Origin: Sipunculus nudus
Taxonomy: Eukaryota > Annelida > Sipuncula > Golfingiida > Sipunculidae
Length of the DNA stretch: 64,000 nucleotides
Assembly: GCA_026874595.1 (NCBI GenBank)
Contig: CM049317.1
Coordinates: 68,200,118 to 68,264,117 of the forward strand
Reading direction: 5' to 3'
The first letter of the stretch is position 1. Every line of letters starts with the position of its first letter. Positions 1 to 14,838 of the stretch are shown one piece after another. The notes beneath the pieces are model-generated. The model ran no database searches, had not been told where the DNA came from, and saw only the letters and a program-made list of their open reading frames with translations. The position numbers and the translations under genes were made by a program.

Positions 1-300
1 ATAGAGGATTGGGTTTGTAAGTGAGATGATAATGATAGAGGATTGGGTGTGTTAGAGGGATGATCATGATAGAGGATAGGGTTTGTCAGATGGTTGATAA
101 TGATAGAGAATAGTGTTTGTTAGAGAGGTGATCATGATAGAGGATTGGGATTGTAAGAGAGGTGATAATGATAGAGGATTGGGTGTGTTAGAGGGATGAT
201 CATGTTAGAGGATTGGGTTTGACAGATGGGTGATAATGATAGAGAATAGGGTTTGTTAGAGAGGTTGTCATGATAGAGGATTGGGTTTGTAAGAGAGGTT

Positions 301-3300
301 ATCATGATAGAGGATTGGGTGTGTTAGAGGGATGATCATGATAGAGGATTGGGTTTGTTAGAGGGGTGATAATGATAGAGAATTGGGTTTGTTAGAGAAG
401 TTGTCATGATAGAGGATTGGGTTTGTAAGAGAGGTGATCATGATAGAGGATTGGGTTTGTTAGAGGAGTGATAATTATAAAGGATTGGGTTTGTTAGAGA
501 GGTGATCATGATAGAGGATTGGATGTGTTAGAGTGATGATCATGATAGAGGATTGGGTTTGTTAGATGGGTGATAATGATAGTGAATTGGGTTTGTTAGA
601 GAGGTGATCATGATAGAGGATTGGGTTTGTAAGAGAGGTGATCATGAAAGAGGATTGGGTTCGTTAGAGGGGTGATCACGATAGAGGATTGGGTTTGTTA
701 GAGAGGTTGTCATGATAGAGGATTGGGTTTGTAAGAGAGGTGATCATGATAGAGGATTGGGTTTGTAAGAGAGGTGATAATGATAGAGGATTATGTGTGT
801 TAGAGGGATGGTCATGATAGAGGATTGGGTTTGTCAGAAGGGTGATAATGATAGAGAATGGGGTTTGTTAGAGAGGTTGTCATGATAGAGGATTGGGTTT
901 GTAAGAGAGGTTATCATGATAGAGAATTGGGTATGTTAGAGGAGTGATAATTATAGAGGATTGGGTTTGTTAGAGAGGTGATCATGATAGAGGATTAGTT
1001 GTGTTAGAGTGATGATCATGATAGAGTATTGGGTTTGTTAGATGGGTGATAATGATAGTGAATTGGGTTTGTTAGAGAGGTTGTCATGGTAGAGGAGAGG
1101 GTTTGTAAGAGAGGTGATCATGATAGAGGATTGGGTTCGATAGAGGGGTGATCACGATAGAGGATTGAGTTTGTTAGAGAGGTTGTCATGATAGAGGATT
1201 GGGTTTGTAAGAGAGGTGATCATGATAGAGGATTGGGTTTGTAAGAGAAGTGATAATGATAGAAGATTATGTGTGTTAGAGGGATGGTCATGATAGAGGA
1301 TTGGGTTTGTCAGAAGGGTGATAATGATAGAGAATTGGGTTTGTTAGAGAGGTTGTCATGATAGAGGATTGGGTTTGTAAGAGAGGTGATCATGATAGAG
1401 GATTGGTTGTGTTAGAGGGATGATCATGATAGAGGATTGGGTTTGTTAGAGGGGTGATAATGATAGAGAACTGGGTTTGTTAGAGAGGTTGTCATGATAG
1501 AGGATTGGGTTTGTAAGAGAGGTGATCATGATAGAGAATTGGGTTTGTAGAGGAGTGATAATTATAGAGGATTGGGTTTGTTAGAGAGGTGATCATAATA
1601 GAGGATTAGGTTTGTTAGATGGGTGATAATGACAGAGAATTGGGTTTGTTAGAGAGGTTGTCATGATAGAGGATTGGGTTTGTAAGAGAGGTGATCATGA
1701 TAGAGGATTGGGTTAGTTAGAGAGGTGATCATGATAGAGGATTGGATGTGTTAGAGTGATGATCATGATAGAGGACTGGGTTTGTTAGATGGGTGATAAT
1801 GATAGTGAATTGGGTTTGTTAGAGAGGTTGTCATGATAGAGGATTTGGTTTGTAAGAGGGGTGATCACGATAGAGGATTGGGTTTGTTAGAGAGGTTGTC
1901 ATGATAGAGGATCGGGTTTGTAAGAGAGGTGATCATGATAGAGGATTGGGTTTGTAAGATAGGTGATAATGATAGAGGATTATGTGTGTTAGAGGGATGG
2001 TCATGATAGAGGATAGGGTTTGTCAGAAGGGTGATAATGATAGAGAATAGGGTTTGTTAGAGAGGTTTTCATGATAGAGGATTGGGTTTGTAAGAGAGGT
2101 GATCATGATAGAGGATTGGGTTTGTTAGAGGAGTGATAATTATAGAGGATTGGGTTTGTTAGAGAGGTGATCATGATAGAGGATTGGGTTTGTAAGAGAG
2201 GTGATCTTGATAGAGGATTGGATGTGTTAGAGGGATGATCATGATAGAGGATTGGGTTTGTTAGATGGGTGATCATGATAGAGGATTGGGTGTGTTAGAG
2301 GGATGATCATGATAGAGGATTGGGTTTGTTAGAGGGGTGATAATGATAGAGAATTAGGTTTGTTAGAGAGGTTGTCATGATAGAGGATTGGGTTTGGAAG
2401 AGAGGTGATCATGATAGAGGATTGGGTTTGTTAGAGGAGTGATAATTATAGAGGATTGGGTTTGTTAGAGAGGTGATCATGATAGAGGATTGGATGTGTT
2501 AGAGTGATGATCATGATAGAGGAATGGGTTTGTTAGATGGGTGATAATGATAGAGAATTGGGTTTGTTAGAGAGGTGATCATGATAGAGGATTGGGTTTG
2601 TAAGAGAGGTGATCATGATAGAGGATTGGGTTCGTTAGAGGGGTGATCACGATAGAGGATTGGGTTTGTTAGAGAGGTTGTCATGATAGAGGATTGGGTT
2701 TGTAAGAGAGGTGATCATGATAGAGGATTGGGTTTGTAAGAGAGGTGATAATGATAGAGGATTATGTGTGTTAGAGGGATGGTCATGATAGAGGATTGGG
2801 TTTGTCAAAAGGGTGATAATGATAGAGAATAGGGTTTGTTAGAGAGGTTGTCATGATAGAGGATTGGGTTTGTAAGAGAGGTTATCATGATAGAGGATTC
2901 GGTTTGTTAGAGGAGTGATAATTATAGAGCATTGGGTTTGTTAGAGAGGTGATCATGATAGAGGATTGGATGTGTTAGAGTGATGATCAAGATAGAGGAT
3001 TGGGTTTGTTAGATGGGTGATCATGATAGAGGATTGGGTTTGTTAGAGGGCTGATAATGATAGAGAACTGGGTTTGTTAGAGAGGTTGTCATGATAGAGG
3101 ATTGGGTTTGTAAGAGAGGTGATCATGATAGAGGATTGGGTTTGTTAGAGGAGTGATAATTATAGAGGATTGGGTTTGTTAGAGAGGTGATCATGATAGA
3201 GGATTGGGTTTGTAAGAGAGGTGATCATGATAGAGGATTTGGGTTTGTAAGTGAGGTGATAATGATAGAGGATTGGGTGTGTTAGAGGGAGGATCATGAT

Positions 3301-6300
3301 AGAGGATTGGGTTTGTCAGATGGGTGATAATGATAGAGAATAGGGTTTGTTAGAGAGGTGAACATGATAGAGGATTGGGATTGTAAGAGATGTGATAATG
3401 ATAGAGGATTAGGTGTGTTAGATGGATGATCATGATATAGGATTGGGTTTGACAGATGGGTGATAATGATAGAGAAAAGGGTTTGTTAGAGATGTTGTCA
3501 TGATAGAGGATTGGGTTTGTTAGAGAGGTTATCATGATAGAGGTTTGGGTGTGTTAGAGGGATGATCATGATAAAGGATTGGGTTTGTTAGAGGGGTGAT
3601 AATGATAGAGAACTGGGTTTGTTAGAGAGGTTGTCATGATACAGGATTGGGTTTGTAAGAGAGGTGATCATGATAGAGGATTGGGTTTGTTAGAGGAGTG
3701 ATAATTATAGAGGATTAGGTTTGTTAGAGAGGTGATCATGATAGAGGATTAGGTTTGTTAGATGGGTGATAATGATAGAGAATTGGGTTTGTTAGAGAGG
3801 TTGTCATGATAGAGGATTGGGTTTGTAAGAGGGGTGATCATGACAGAGGATTGGGTTTGTAAGAGAGGTGATCATGATAGAGGATTGGATGTGTTAGAGG
3901 GATGATCATGTTAGAGGATTTGGTTTGTTAGATGGGTGATCATGATAGAGGATTGGGTGTGTTAGAGGGATGATCATGATAGAGGATTGGGTTTGTTAGA
4001 GGGGTGATCATAATAGAGGATTGGGTTTGTTAGAGGGGTGATCATAATAGAGGATTGGGTTTGTTAGGGAGGTAGTCATGATAGAGGATTGGGTTTGTAA
4101 GAAAAGTTATCATGATAGAGGATTGGGTGTGTTAGAGGGATGATCATGAATGAGGATTGGGTTTGTTAGAGAGGTGATAATGATAGAGAATTGGGTTTGT
4201 TAGAGAGGTTGTCATGATAGAGGATTGGGTTTGTAAGAGAGGTGATCATGATAGAGGATATGGTTTGTTAGAGGGGTGATCACGATAGAGGATTGGGTTT
4301 GTTAGAGAGGTCGTCAATATAGAGGATTGGGTTTGTAAGAGAGGTGATCATGATAGAGGATTGGGTTTGTAAGAGAGCTGATCATGATAGAGGATTTGGT
4401 GTGTTAGAGGGATGATCATGATAGAGGATTGGGTTTGTTAGATGGTTGATAATGATAGAGAATTGGGTTTGTTAGAGAGGTTGTCATAATAGAGGATTGG
4501 GTTTGTTAGAGGGGTGATCATGATAGAGGATTGGGTTTGTTAGAGGGGTGATCACGATAGAGGATTAATGTGTTAGAGGGATGGTCATGATAGAGGATTG
4601 GGTTTGTCAGAAGGGTGATAATGATAGAGAATTCGGTTTGTAAGAGAGGTGATCATGATAGAGGATTGGGTTTGTTAGAGAGGTGATCATGATAGAGGAT
4701 TGGGTGTGTTAGAGGGATAATCATGATAGAGGATTGGGTTTGTAAGAGAGGTTATCATGATAGAGGATTGGGTGTGTTAGAGGGATGATCATGATAGAGG
4801 ATTGGGTTTGTTAGAGGGGTGATAATGATAGAGAATTGGGTTTGTTAGAGAGGTTGTCATGATAGAGGATTGGGTTTGTAAGAGAGGTGATCATGATAGA
4901 GGATTGGGTTTGTTAGAGGAGTGATAATTATAGAGGATTGGGTTTGTTAGAGAGGTGAACATCATAGAGGATTGGATGTGTTAGAGTGATGATCATGATA
5001 GAGGATTGGGTTTGTTAGATGGGTGAAAATGATAGTGAATTGGGTTTGTTAGAGAGGTGATCATGATAGAGGATTGGGTTTGTTAGAGGGGTGATCACGA
5101 TAGATGATTGGGTTTGTTAGAGAGGTTGTCATGATAGAGGATTGGGTTTGTAAGAGAGGTGATCATGATAGAGGATTGGGTTTGTAAGTGAGGTGATAAT
5201 GATAGAGGATTGGGTGTGTTAGAGGGATGATCATGATAGAGGATTGGGTTTGTCAGATGGTTGATAATAATAGAGAATAGTGTTTGTTAGAGAGGTGATC
5301 ATGATAGAGGATTGGGATTGTAAGAGAGGTGATAATGATAGAGGATTGGGTGTGTTAGAGGGATGATAATGATAGAGGATTGGGTTTGACAGATGGGTGA
5401 TAATGAAAGAGAATAGGGAATGTTAGAGAGGTTGTCATGATAGAGGATTGGGTTTGTAAGAGGGGTTATCATGATAGAGGATTGGGTGTGTTAGAGGGAT
5501 GATCATGATAGAGGATTGGGTTTGTTAGAGGGGTGATAATGATAGAGAATTGGGTTTGTTAGAGAGGTTGTCATGATAGAGGATTGGGTTTGTAAGAGAG
5601 GTGATCATGATAGAGGATTGGGTTTGTTAGAGGAGTGATAAATATAGAGGATTGGGTTTGTTAGAGAGGTGATCATGATAGAGGATTGGATGTGTTAGAG
5701 TGATGATCATGATAGAGGATTGGGTTTGTTAGATGGGTGATAATGATAGTGAAATGGGTTTGTTAGAGAGGTGATCATGATAGAGGATTGGGTTTGTAAG
5801 AGAGGTGATCATGATAGAGGATTGGGTTCGTTAGAGGGGTGATCACGATAGAGGATTGGGTTTGTTAGAGAGGTTGTCATGATAGAGGATTGGGTTTGTA
5901 AGAGAGGTGATCATGATAGAGGATTGGGTTTGTAAGAGATGTGATAATGATAGAGGATTATGTGTGTTAGAGGGATGGTCATGATAGAGGATTGGGTTTG
6001 TCAGAAGGGTGATAATGATAGAGAATAGGGTTTGTTAGAGAGGTTGTCATGATAGAGGAATGGGTTTGTAAGAGAGGTGATCATGATAGAGGATTTGGTA
6101 TGTTAGAGGAGTGATAATTATAGAGGATTGGGTTTGTTAGATAGGTGATCACGATAGAGGATTGGGTTTGTAAGAGAGGTGATCATGATAGAGGATTTGG
6201 GTTTGTAAGTGAGGTGATAATGATAGAGGATTGGGTGTGTTAGAGGGATGATCATGATAGAAGATTGGGTTTGTCATATGGGTGATAATGATAGAGAATA

Positions 6301-6726
6301 GGGTTTCTTAGAGAGGCGATCATGATAGAGGATTGGGTTTGTAAGAGAGGTGATCTTGATAGAGGATTGGATGTGTTAGAGGGATGATCATGATAGAGGA
6401 TTGGGTTTGTTAGATGGGTGATCATGATAGAGGATTGGGTGTGTTAGAGGGATGATCATGATAGAGGATTGGGTTTGTTAGAGGGGTGATAATGATAGAG
6501 AATTAGGTTTGTTAGAGAGGTTGTCATGATAGAGGATTGGGTTTGGAAGAGAGGTGATAATGATAGTGAATTGGGTTTGTTATAGAGGTGATCAGGATAG
6601 AGGATTGGGTTTGTAAGAGAGGTGATCATAATAGAGGATTGGGTTCGTTAGAGGGGTGATCACGATAGAGGATTGGGTTTGTTAGAGAGGTTGTCATGAT
6701 AGAGGATTGGGTTTGTAAGAGAGGTG
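301..6726 (+). repeat. 6,426-bp higher-order repeat, copy A (189 monomers)
   Basis: Diagnostic variants recur exactly 6,426 bp later, which is 189 x 34. Examples are GAGAAGTTGTCATG at 395 and 6,821, and the variant cluster around 3,350 and 9,776. Before about position 300 the correspondence stops. Inside the unit a 476-bp (14-monomer) sub-period is visible: GGTTCG monomers near 660 and 1,136, and GATGGTC monomers near 808 and 1,284. Only a few substitutions between copies A and B were found by spot checks (for example near 3,516/9,942 and 6,306/12,732), so the duplication looks recent or homogenised. An assembly duplication cannot be excluded. Confidence 0.85.
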
Positions 6727-9700
6727 ATCATGATAGAGGATTGGGTGTGTTAGAGGGATGATCATGATAGAGGATTGGGTTTGTTAGAGGGGTGATAATG
6801 ATAGAGAATTGGGTTTGTTAGAGAAGTTGTCATGATAGAGGATTGGGTTTGTAAGAGAGGTGATCATGATAGAGGATTGGGTTTGTTAGAGGAGTGATAA
6901 TTATAAAGGATTGGGTTTGTTAGAGAGGTGATCATGATAGAGGATTGGATGTGTTAGAGTGATGATCATGATAGAGGATTGGGTTTGTTAGATGGGTGAT
7001 AATGATAGTGAATTGGGTTTGTTAGAGAGGTGATCATGATAGAGGATTGGGTTTGTAAGAGAGGTGATCATGAAAGAGGATTGGGTTCGTTAGAGGGGTG
7101 ATCACGATAGAGGATTGGGTTTGTTAGAGAGGTTGTCATGATAGAGGATTGGGTTTGTAAGAGAGGTGATCATGATAGAGGATTGGGTTTGTAAGAGAGG
7201 TGATAATGATAGAGGATTATGTGTGTTAGAGGGATGGTCATGATAGAGGATTGGGTTTGTCAGAAGGGTGATAATGATAGAGAATGGGGTTTGTTAGAGA
7301 GGTTGTCATGATAGAGGATTGGGTTTGTAAGAGAGGTTATCATGATAGAGAATTGGGTATGTTAGAGGAGTGATAATTATAGAGGATTGGGTTTGTTAGA
7401 GAGGTGATCATGATAGAGGATTAGTTGTGTTAGAGTGATGATCATGATAGAGTATTGGGTTTGTTAGATGGGTGATAATGATAGTGAATTGGGTTTGTTA
7501 GAGAGGTTGTCATGGTAGAGGAGAGGGTTTGTAAGAGAGGTGATCATGATAGAGGATTGGGTTCGATAGAGGGGTGATCACGATAGAGGATTGAGTTTGT
7601 TAGAGAGGTTGTCATGATAGAGGATTGGGTTTGTAAGAGAGGTGATCATGATAGAGGATTGGGTTTGTAAGAGAAGTGATAATGATAGAAGATTATGTGT
7701 GTTAGAGGGATGGTCATGATAGAGGATTGGGTTTGTCAGAAGGGTGATAATGATAGAGAATTGGGTTTGTTAGAGAGGTTGTCATGATAGAGGATTGGGT
7801 TTGTAAGAGAGGTGATCATGATAGAGGATTGGTTGTGTTAGAGGGATGATCATGATAGAGGATTGGGTTTGTTAGAGGGGTGATAATGATAGAGAACTGG
7901 GTTTGTTAGAGAGGTTGTCATGATAGAGGATTGGGTTTGTAAGAGAGGTGATCATGATAGAGAATTGGGTTTGTAGAGGAGTGATAATTATAGAGGATTG
8001 GGTTTGTTAGAGAGGTGATCATAATAGAGGATTAGGTTTGTTAGATGGGTGATAATGACAGAGAATTGGGTTTGTTAGAGAGGTTGTCATGATAGAGGAT
8101 TGGGTTTGTAAGAGAGGTGATCATGATAGAGGATTGGGTTAGTTAGAGAGGTGATCATGATAGAGGATTGGATGTGTTAGAGTGATGATCATGATAGAGG
8201 ACTGGGTTTGTTAGATGGGTGATAATGATAGTGAATTGGGTTTGTTAGAGAGGTTGTCATGATAGAGGATTTGGTTTGTAAGAGGGGTGATCACGATAGA
8301 GGATTGGGTTTGTTAGAGAGGTTGTCATGATAGAGGATCGGGTTTGTAAGAGAGGTGATCATGATAGAGGATTGGGTTTGTAAGATAGGTGATAATGATA
8401 GAGGATTATGTGTGTTAGAGGGATGGTCATGATAGAGGATAGGGTTTGTCAGAAGGGTGATAATGATAGAGAATAGGGTTTGTTAGAGAGGTTTTCATGA
8501 TAGAGGATTGGGTTTGTAAGAGAGGTGATCATGATAGAGGATTGGGTTTGTTAGAGGAGTGATAATTATAGAGGATTGGGTTTGTTAGAGAGGTGATCAT
8601 GATAGAGGATTGGGTTTGTAAGAGAGGTGATCTTGATAGAGGATTGGATGTGTTAGAGGGATGATCATGATAGAGGATTGGGTTTGTTAGATGGGTGATC
8701 ATGATAGAGGATTGGGTGTGTTAGAGGGATGATCATGATAGAGGATTGGGTTTGTTAGAGGGGTGATAATGATAGAGAATTAGGTTTGTTAGAGAGGTTG
8801 TCATGATAGAGGATTGGGTTTGGAAGAGAGGTGATCATGATAGAGGATTGGGTTTGTTAGAGGAGTGATAATTATAGAGGATTGGGTTTGTTAGAGAGGT
8901 GATCATGATAGAGGATTGGATGTGTTAGAGTGATGATCATGATAGAGGAATGGGTTTGTTAGATGGGTGATAATGATAGAGAATTGGGTTTGTTAGAGAG
9001 GTGATCATGATAGAGGATTGGGTTTGTAAGAGAGGTGATCATGATAGAGGATTGGGTTCGTTAGAGGGGTGATCACGATAGAGGATTGGGTTTGTTAGAG
9101 AGGTTGTCATGATAGAGGATTGGGTTTGTAAGAGAGGTGATCATGATAGAGGATTGGGTTTGTAAGAGAGGTGATAATGATAGAGGATTATGTGTGTTAG
9201 AGGGATGGTCATGATAGAGGATTGGGTTTGTCAAAAGGGTGATAATGATAGAGAATAGGGTTTGTTAGAGAGGTTGTCATGATAGAGGATTGGGTTTGTA
9301 AGAGAGGTTATCATGATAGAGGATTCGGTTTGTTAGAGGAGTGATAATTATAGAGCATTGGGTTTGTTAGAGAGGTGATCATGATAGAGGATTGGATGTG
9401 TTAGAGTGATGATCAAGATAGAGGATTGGGTTTGTTAGATGGGTGATCATGATAGAGGATTGGGTTTGTTAGAGGGCTGATAATGATAGAGAACTGGGTT
9501 TGTTAGAGAGGTTGTCATGATAGAGGATTGGGTTTGTAAGAGAGGTGATCATGATAGAGGATTGGGTTTGTTAGAGGAGTGATAATTATAGAGGATTGGG
9601 TTTGTTAGAGAGGTGATCATGATAGAGGATTGGGTTTGTAAGAGAGGTGATCATGATAGAGGATTTGGGTTTGTAAGTGAGGTGATAATGATAGAGGATT

Positions 9701-12700
9701 GGGTGTGTTAGAGGGAGGATCATGATAGAGGATTGGGTTTGTCAGATGGGTGATAATGATAGAGAATAGGGTTTGTTAGAGAGGTGAACATGATAGAGGA
9801 TTGGGATTGTAAGAGATGTGATAATGATAGAGGATTAGGTGTGTTAGATGGATGATCATGATATAGGATTGGGTTTGACAGATGGGTGATAATGATAGAG
9901 AAAAGGGTTTGTTAGAGATGTTGTCATGATAGAGGATTGGGTTTGTAAGAGAGGTTATCATGATAGAGGTTTGGGTGTGTTAGAGGGATGATCATGATAA
10001 AGGATTGGGTTTGTTAGAGGGGTGATAATGATAGAGAACTGGGTTTGTTAGAGAGGTTGTCATGATACAGGATTGGGTTTGTAAGAGAGGTGATCATGAT
10101 AGAGGATTGGGTTTGTTAGAGGAGTGATAATTATAGAGGATTAGGTTTGTTAGAGAGGTGATCATGATAGAGGATTAGGTTTGTTAGATGGGTGATAATG
10201 ATAGAGAATTGGGTTTGTTAGAGAGGTTGTCATGATAGAGGATTGGGTTTGTAAGAGGGGTGATCATGACAGAGGATTGGGTTTGTAAGAGAGGTGATCA
10301 TGATAGAGGATTGGATGTGTTAGAGGGATGATCATGTTAGAGGATTTGGTTTGTTAGATGGGTGATCATGATAGAGGATTGGGTGTGTTAGAGGGATGAT
10401 CATGATAGAGGATTGGGTTTGTTAGAGGGGTGATCATAATAGAGGATTGGGTTTGTTAGAGGGGTGATCATAATAGAGGATTGGGTTTGTTAGGGAGGTA
10501 GTCATGATAGAGGATTGGGTTTGTAAGAAAAGTTATCATGATAGAGGATTGGGTGTGTTAGAGGGATGATCATGAATGAGGATTGGGTTTGTTAGAGAGG
10601 TGATAATGATAGAGAATTGGGTTTGTTAGAGAGGTTGTCATGATAGAGGATTGGGTTTGTAAGAGAGGTGATCATGATAGAGGATATGGTTTGTTAGAGG
10701 GGTGATCACGATAGAGGATTGGGTTTGTTAGAGAGGTCGTCAATATAGAGGATTGGGTTTGTAAGAGAGGTGATCATGATAGAGGATTGGGTTTGTAAGA
10801 GAGCTGATCATGATAGAGGATTTGGTGTGTTAGAGGGATGATCATGATAGAGGATTGGGTTTGTTAGATGGTTGATAATGATAGAGAATTGGGTTTGTTA
10901 GAGAGGTTGTCATAATAGAGGATTGGGTTTGTTAGAGGGGTGATCATGATAGAGGATTGGGTTTGTTAGAGGGGTGATCACGATAGAGGATTAATGTGTT
11001 AGAGGGATGGTCATGATAGAGGATTGGGTTTGTCAGAAGGGTGATAATGATAGAGAATTCGGTTTGTAAGAGAGGTGATCATGATAGAGGATTGGGTTTG
11101 TTAGAGAGGTGATCATGATAGAGGATTGGGTGTGTTAGAGGGATAATCATGATAGAGGATTGGGTTTGTAAGAGAGGTTATCATGATAGAGGATTGGGTG
11201 TGTTAGAGGGATGATCATGATAGAGGATTGGGTTTGTTAGAGGGGTGATAATGATAGAGAATTGGGTTTGTTAGAGAGGTTGTCATGATAGAGGATTGGG
11301 TTTGTAAGAGAGGTGATCATGATAGAGGATTGGGTTTGTTAGAGGAGTGATAATTATAGAGGATTGGGTTTGTTAGAGAGGTGAACATCATAGAGGATTG
11401 GATGTGTTAGAGTGATGATCATGATAGAGGATTGGGTTTGTTAGATGGGTGAAAATGATAGTGAATTGGGTTTGTTAGAGAGGTGATCATGATAGAGGAT
11501 TGGGTTTGTTAGAGGGGTGATCACGATAGATGATTGGGTTTGTTAGAGAGGTTGTCATGATAGAGGATTGGGTTTGTAAGAGAGGTGATCATGATAGAGG
11601 ATTGGGTTTGTAAGTGAGGTGATAATGATAGAGGATTGGGTGTGTTAGAGGGATGATCATGATAGAGGATTGGGTTTGTCAGATGGTTGATAATAATAGA
11701 GAATAGTGTTTGTTAGAGAGGTGATCATGATAGAGGATTGGGATTGTAAGAGAGGTGATAATGATAGAGGATTGGGTGTGTTAGAGGGATGATAATGATA
11801 GAGGATTGGGTTTGACAGATGGGTGATAATGAAAGAGAATAGGGAATGTTAGAGAGGTTGTCATGATAGAGGATTGGGTTTGTAAGAGGGGTTATCATGA
11901 TAGAGGATTGGGTGTGTTAGAGGGATGATCATGATAGAGGATTGGGTTTGTTAGAGGGGTGATAATGATAGAGAATTGGGTTTGTTAGAGAGGTTGTCAT
12001 GATAGAGGATTGGGTTTGTAAGAGAGGTGATCATGATAGAGGATTGGGTTTGTTAGAGGAGTGATAAATATAGAGGATTGGGTTTGTTAGAGAGGTGATC
12101 ATGATAGAGGATTGGATGTGTTAGAGTGATGATCATGATAGAGGATTGGGTTTGTTAGATGGGTGATAATGATAGTGAAATGGGTTTGTTAGAGAGGTGA
12201 TCATGATAGAGGATTGGGTTTGTAAGAGAGGTGATCATGATAGAGGATTGGGTTCGTTAGAGGGGTGATCACGATAGAGGATTGGGTTTGTTAGAGAGGT
12301 TGTCATGATAGAGGATTGGGTTTGTAAGAGAGGTGATCATGATAGAGGATTGGGTTTGTAAGAGATGTGATAATGATAGAGGATTATGTGTGTTAGAGGG
12401 ATGGTCATGATAGAGGATTGGGTTTGTCAGAAGGGTGATAATGATAGAGAATAGGGTTTGTTAGAGAGGTTGTCATGATAGAGGAATGGGTTTGTAAGAG
12501 AGGTGATCATGATAGAGGATTTGGTATGTTAGAGGAGTGATAATTATAGAGGATTGGGTTTGTTAGATAGGTGATCACGATAGAGGATTGGGTTTGTAAG
12601 AGAGGTGATCATGATAGAGGATTTGGGTTTGTAAGTGAGGTGATAATGATAGAGGATTGGGTGTGTTAGAGGGATGATCATGATAGAAGATTGGGTTTGT

Positions 12701-13152
12701 CATATGGGTGATAATGATAGAGAATAGGGTGTGTTAGAGAGGCGATCATGATAGAGGATTGGGTTTGTAAGAGAGGTGATCTTGATAGAGGATTGGATGT
12801 GTTAGAGGGATGATCATGATAGAGGATTGGGTTTGTTAGATGGGTGATCATGATAGAGGATTGGGTGTGTTAGAGGGATGATCATGATAGAGGATTGGGT
12901 TTGTTAGAGGGGTGATAATGATAGAGAATTAGGTTTGTTAGAGAGGTTGTCATGATAGAGGATTGGGTTTGGAAGAGAGGTGATAATGATAGTGAATTGG
13001 GTTTGTTATAGAGGTGATCAGGATAGAGGATTGGGTTTGTAAGAGAGGTGATCATAATAGAGGATTGGGTTCGTTAGAGGGGTGATCACGATAGAGGATT
13101 GGGTTTGTTAGAGAGGTTGTCATGATAGAGGATTGGGTTTGTAAGAGAGGTG
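6727..13152 (+). repeat. 6,426-bp higher-order repeat, copy B (189 monomers)
   Basis: This is the second copy of the unit at 301-6,726, directly adjacent and in the same orientation and monomer phase. The correspondence breaks near 13,153, where copy A would re-enter its own start but this copy continues with a different monomer order. The exact multiple of 34 means that no net phase shift separates the copies. Confidence 0.85.
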
Positions 13153-13229
13153 ATCATGATAGAGGATTGGGTTTGTAAGAGAGGTGATAATGATAGAGGA
13201 TTATGTGTGTTAGAGGGATGGTCATGATA

Positions 13230-14838
13230 GAGGATTGGGTTTGTTAGAGGAGTGATAATTATAGAGGATTGGGTTTGTTAGAGAGGTGATCATGATAGAG
13301 GATTGGGTTTGTAAGAGAGGTGATCATGATAGAGGATTTGGGTTTGTAAGTGAGGTGATAATGATAGAGGATTGGGTGTGTTAGAGGGATGATCATGATA
13401 GAGGATTGGGTTTGTCAGATGGGTGATAATGATAGAGAATAGGGTTTGTTAGAGAGGTGAACATGATAGAGGATTGGGATTGTAAGAGAGGTGATAATGA
13501 TAGACGATTAGGTGTGTTAGATGGATGATCATGATATAGGATTGGGTTTGACAGATGGGTGATAATGATAGAGAAAAGGGTTTGTTAGAGATGTTGTCAT
13601 GATAGAGGATTGGGTTTGTAAGAGAGGTTATCATGATAGAGGTTTGGGTGTGTTAGAGGGATGATCATGATAAAGGATTGGGTTTGTTAGAGGGGTGATA
13701 ATGATAGAGAACTTGGTTTGTTAGAGAGGTTGTCATGATACAGGATTGGGTTTGTAAGAGAGGTGATCATGATAGAGGATTGGGTTTGTTAGAGGAGTGA
13801 TAATTATAGAGGATTAGGTTTGTTAGAGAGGTGATCATGATAGAGGATTAGGTTTGTTAGATGGGTGATAATGATAGAGAATTGGGTTTGTTAGAGAGGT
13901 TGTCATGATAGAGGATTGGGTTTGTAAGAGGGGTGATCATGACAGAGGATTGGGTTTGTAAGAGAGGTGATCATGATAGAGGATTGGATGTGTTAGAGGG
14001 ATGATCATGTTAGAGGATTTGATTTGTTAGATGGGTGATCATGATAGAGGATTGGGTGTGTTAGAGGGATGATCATGATAGAGGATTGGGTTTGTTAGAG
14101 GGGTGATCATAATAGAGGATTGGGTTTGTTAGAGGGGTGATCATAATAGAGGATTGGGTTTGTTAGGGAGGTAGTCATGATAGAGGATTGGGTTTATAAG
14201 AAAAGTTATCATGATAGAGGATTGGGTGTGTTAGAGGGATGATCATGAATGAGGATTGGGTTTGTTAGAGAGGTGATAATGATAGAGAATTGGGTTTGTT
14301 AGAGAGGTTGTCATGATAGAGGATTGGGTTTGTAAGAGAGGTGATCATGATAGAGGATATGGTTTGTTAGAGGGGTGATCACGATAGAGGATTGGGTTTG
14401 TTAGAGAGGTCGTCAATATAGAGGATTGGGTTTGTAAGAGAGGTGATCATGATAGAGGATTGGGTTTGTAAGAGAGCCGATCATGATAGAGGATTGGGTG
14501 TGTTAGAGGGATGATCATGATAGAGGATTGGGTTTGTTAGATGGTTGATAATGATAGAGAATTGGGTTTGTTAGAGAGGTTGTCATAATAGAGGATTGGG
14601 TTTGTTAGAGGGGTGATCATGATAGAGGATTGGGTTTGTTAGAGGGGTGATCACGATAGAGGATTAATGTGTTAGAGGGATGGTCATGATAGAGGATTGG
14701 GTTTGTCAGAAGGGTGATAATGATAGAGAATTCGGTTTGTAAGAGAGGTGATCATGATAGAGGATTGGGTTTGTTAGAGAGGTGATCATGATAGAGGATT
14801 GGGTGTGTTAGAGGGATAATCATGATAGAGGATTGGGT
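13230..14838 (+). repeat. Partial third copy of the 6,426-bp unit
   Basis: Monomer order matches 3,133-4,740 (offset about 10,099) and 9,559-11,166 (offset about 3,673). It includes the rare run with GAACATG, GGATTGTAAG and GAGAAAAGGG types at about 13,450-13,600. The match ends near 14,838, where the sequence switches to GGCGTG and GTTCATGATCG monomers not present in copies A or B. Confidence 0.8.

Noticed and set aside
3350-3535. Minus-strand frames of 61 codons inside the array, repeated at 9,776-9,961 and 13,449-13,634
   Set aside because: 34 is not a multiple of 3, so each strand rotates through all frames. The minus strand meets TGA or TAA about every third monomer. The frames are repeat products and their recurrence reflects the higher-order repeat.
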